Assembly (NCBI GenBank): GCA_003537575.1
Contig: DPRS01000040.1
Location: forward strand, 199 to 6,404
Direction: 5' to 3'
Length of the DNA: 6,206 nt
Source of the DNA: Oxalobacteraceae bacterium
GTDB lineage: Bacteria > Pseudomonadota > Gammaproteobacteria > Burkholderiales > Burkholderiaceae_D
Shown: positions 6,186 to 6,206 of the stretch, piece by piece
Position numbering within the stretch: the stretch's first letter is position 1
Layout of the letters: each line of letters begins with the position of its first letter
Program-made: the position numbers and the translations under genes
The notes under the pieces: model-generated
Seen by the model: the letters and a program-made list of their open reading frames with translations, nothing else
Databases searched by the model: none
Told to the model about the DNA's origin: nothing

Positions 6186-6206
6186 GCGGGAGTAGCTCAG
6201 TTGGTA
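6186..6206 (+). tRNA. tRNA-Gly, 5' end only (cut by window edge)
   Basis: The last 21 nt read as the start of a tRNA: acceptor strand GCGGGAG, then U8 A9, and the D-arm start AGCTCAGTTGGTA with A14 and G18-G19 in place. The anticodon, T-arm and 3' end lie outside the window, so the amino acid is inferred. The GCGGGAG acceptor strand with this D-arm is typical of bacterial tRNA-Gly(GCC). In E. coli the gene after uvrC-pgsA is glyW, a tRNA-Gly(GCC), which supports the call. The strong promoter just upstream fits. The tRNA identity is near certain, glycine is likely, and the anticodon is unseen. Confidence 0.88.

Noticed and set aside
1..6206. A novel defence, mobile or biosynthetic system
   Set aside because: The sequence is almost fully occupied by recognised housekeeping genes with intact motifs and conserved order. 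No gap is large enough to hide another system, and there are no direct-repeat arrays, transposase motifs or shifts in composition.

Overview
The window is a GC-rich stretch of ordinary bacterial chromosome with every complete gene on the plus strand. Protein wording (Era, RecO, PdxJ, PgsA) and gene order point to a betaproteobacterium of the order Burkholderiales. The family Oxalobacteraceae (Herbaspirillum/Collimonas/Janthinobacterium-like) is my best guess; this is recognition from memory, not a search. I see no insertion sequence, phage gene, CRISPR array or other sign of transfer.

Layout: positions 1-444 carry the 3' half of era, whose 5' end lies outside the window. It is followed by recO (466-1224), pdxJ (1253-2017), acpS (2014-2406) and nagZ (2403-3479). 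These five are tightly packed: gaps of 21 and 28 nt, then two 4-nt ATGA overlaps, as expected for one operon with translational coupling at the end. A 97-nt purine-rich gap (3480-3576) separates this block from uvrC (3577-5496) and pgsA (about 5529-6101). After pgsA comes a near-perfect sigma-70 promoter (TTGACA, 16 bp, TATAAT, at 6124-6151). The first 21 nt of a tRNA gene, almost certainly tRNA-Gly, run off the right edge.

The genes cover several housekeeping jobs: ribosome assembly (Era), recombinational gap repair (RecO), vitamin B6 synthesis (PdxJ), acyl-carrier-protein activation (AcpS), peptidoglycan recycling (NagZ), nucleotide excision repair (UvrC) and phosphatidylglycerol synthesis (PgsA). 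The era-recO-pdxJ-acpS order and the uvrC-pgsA-tRNA-Gly order are both known from E. coli, where they are separate loci. Here they adjoin, with nagZ at the junction.

All recognised proteins keep the active-site residues I could check. I found no undescribed system. The points worth a second look are small: the UvrC N-terminal extension, the uncertain pgsA start, the repeat-bearing gap before uvrC, the strong tRNA promoter without a visible terminator ahead of it, and long antisense reading frames that codon usage explains.
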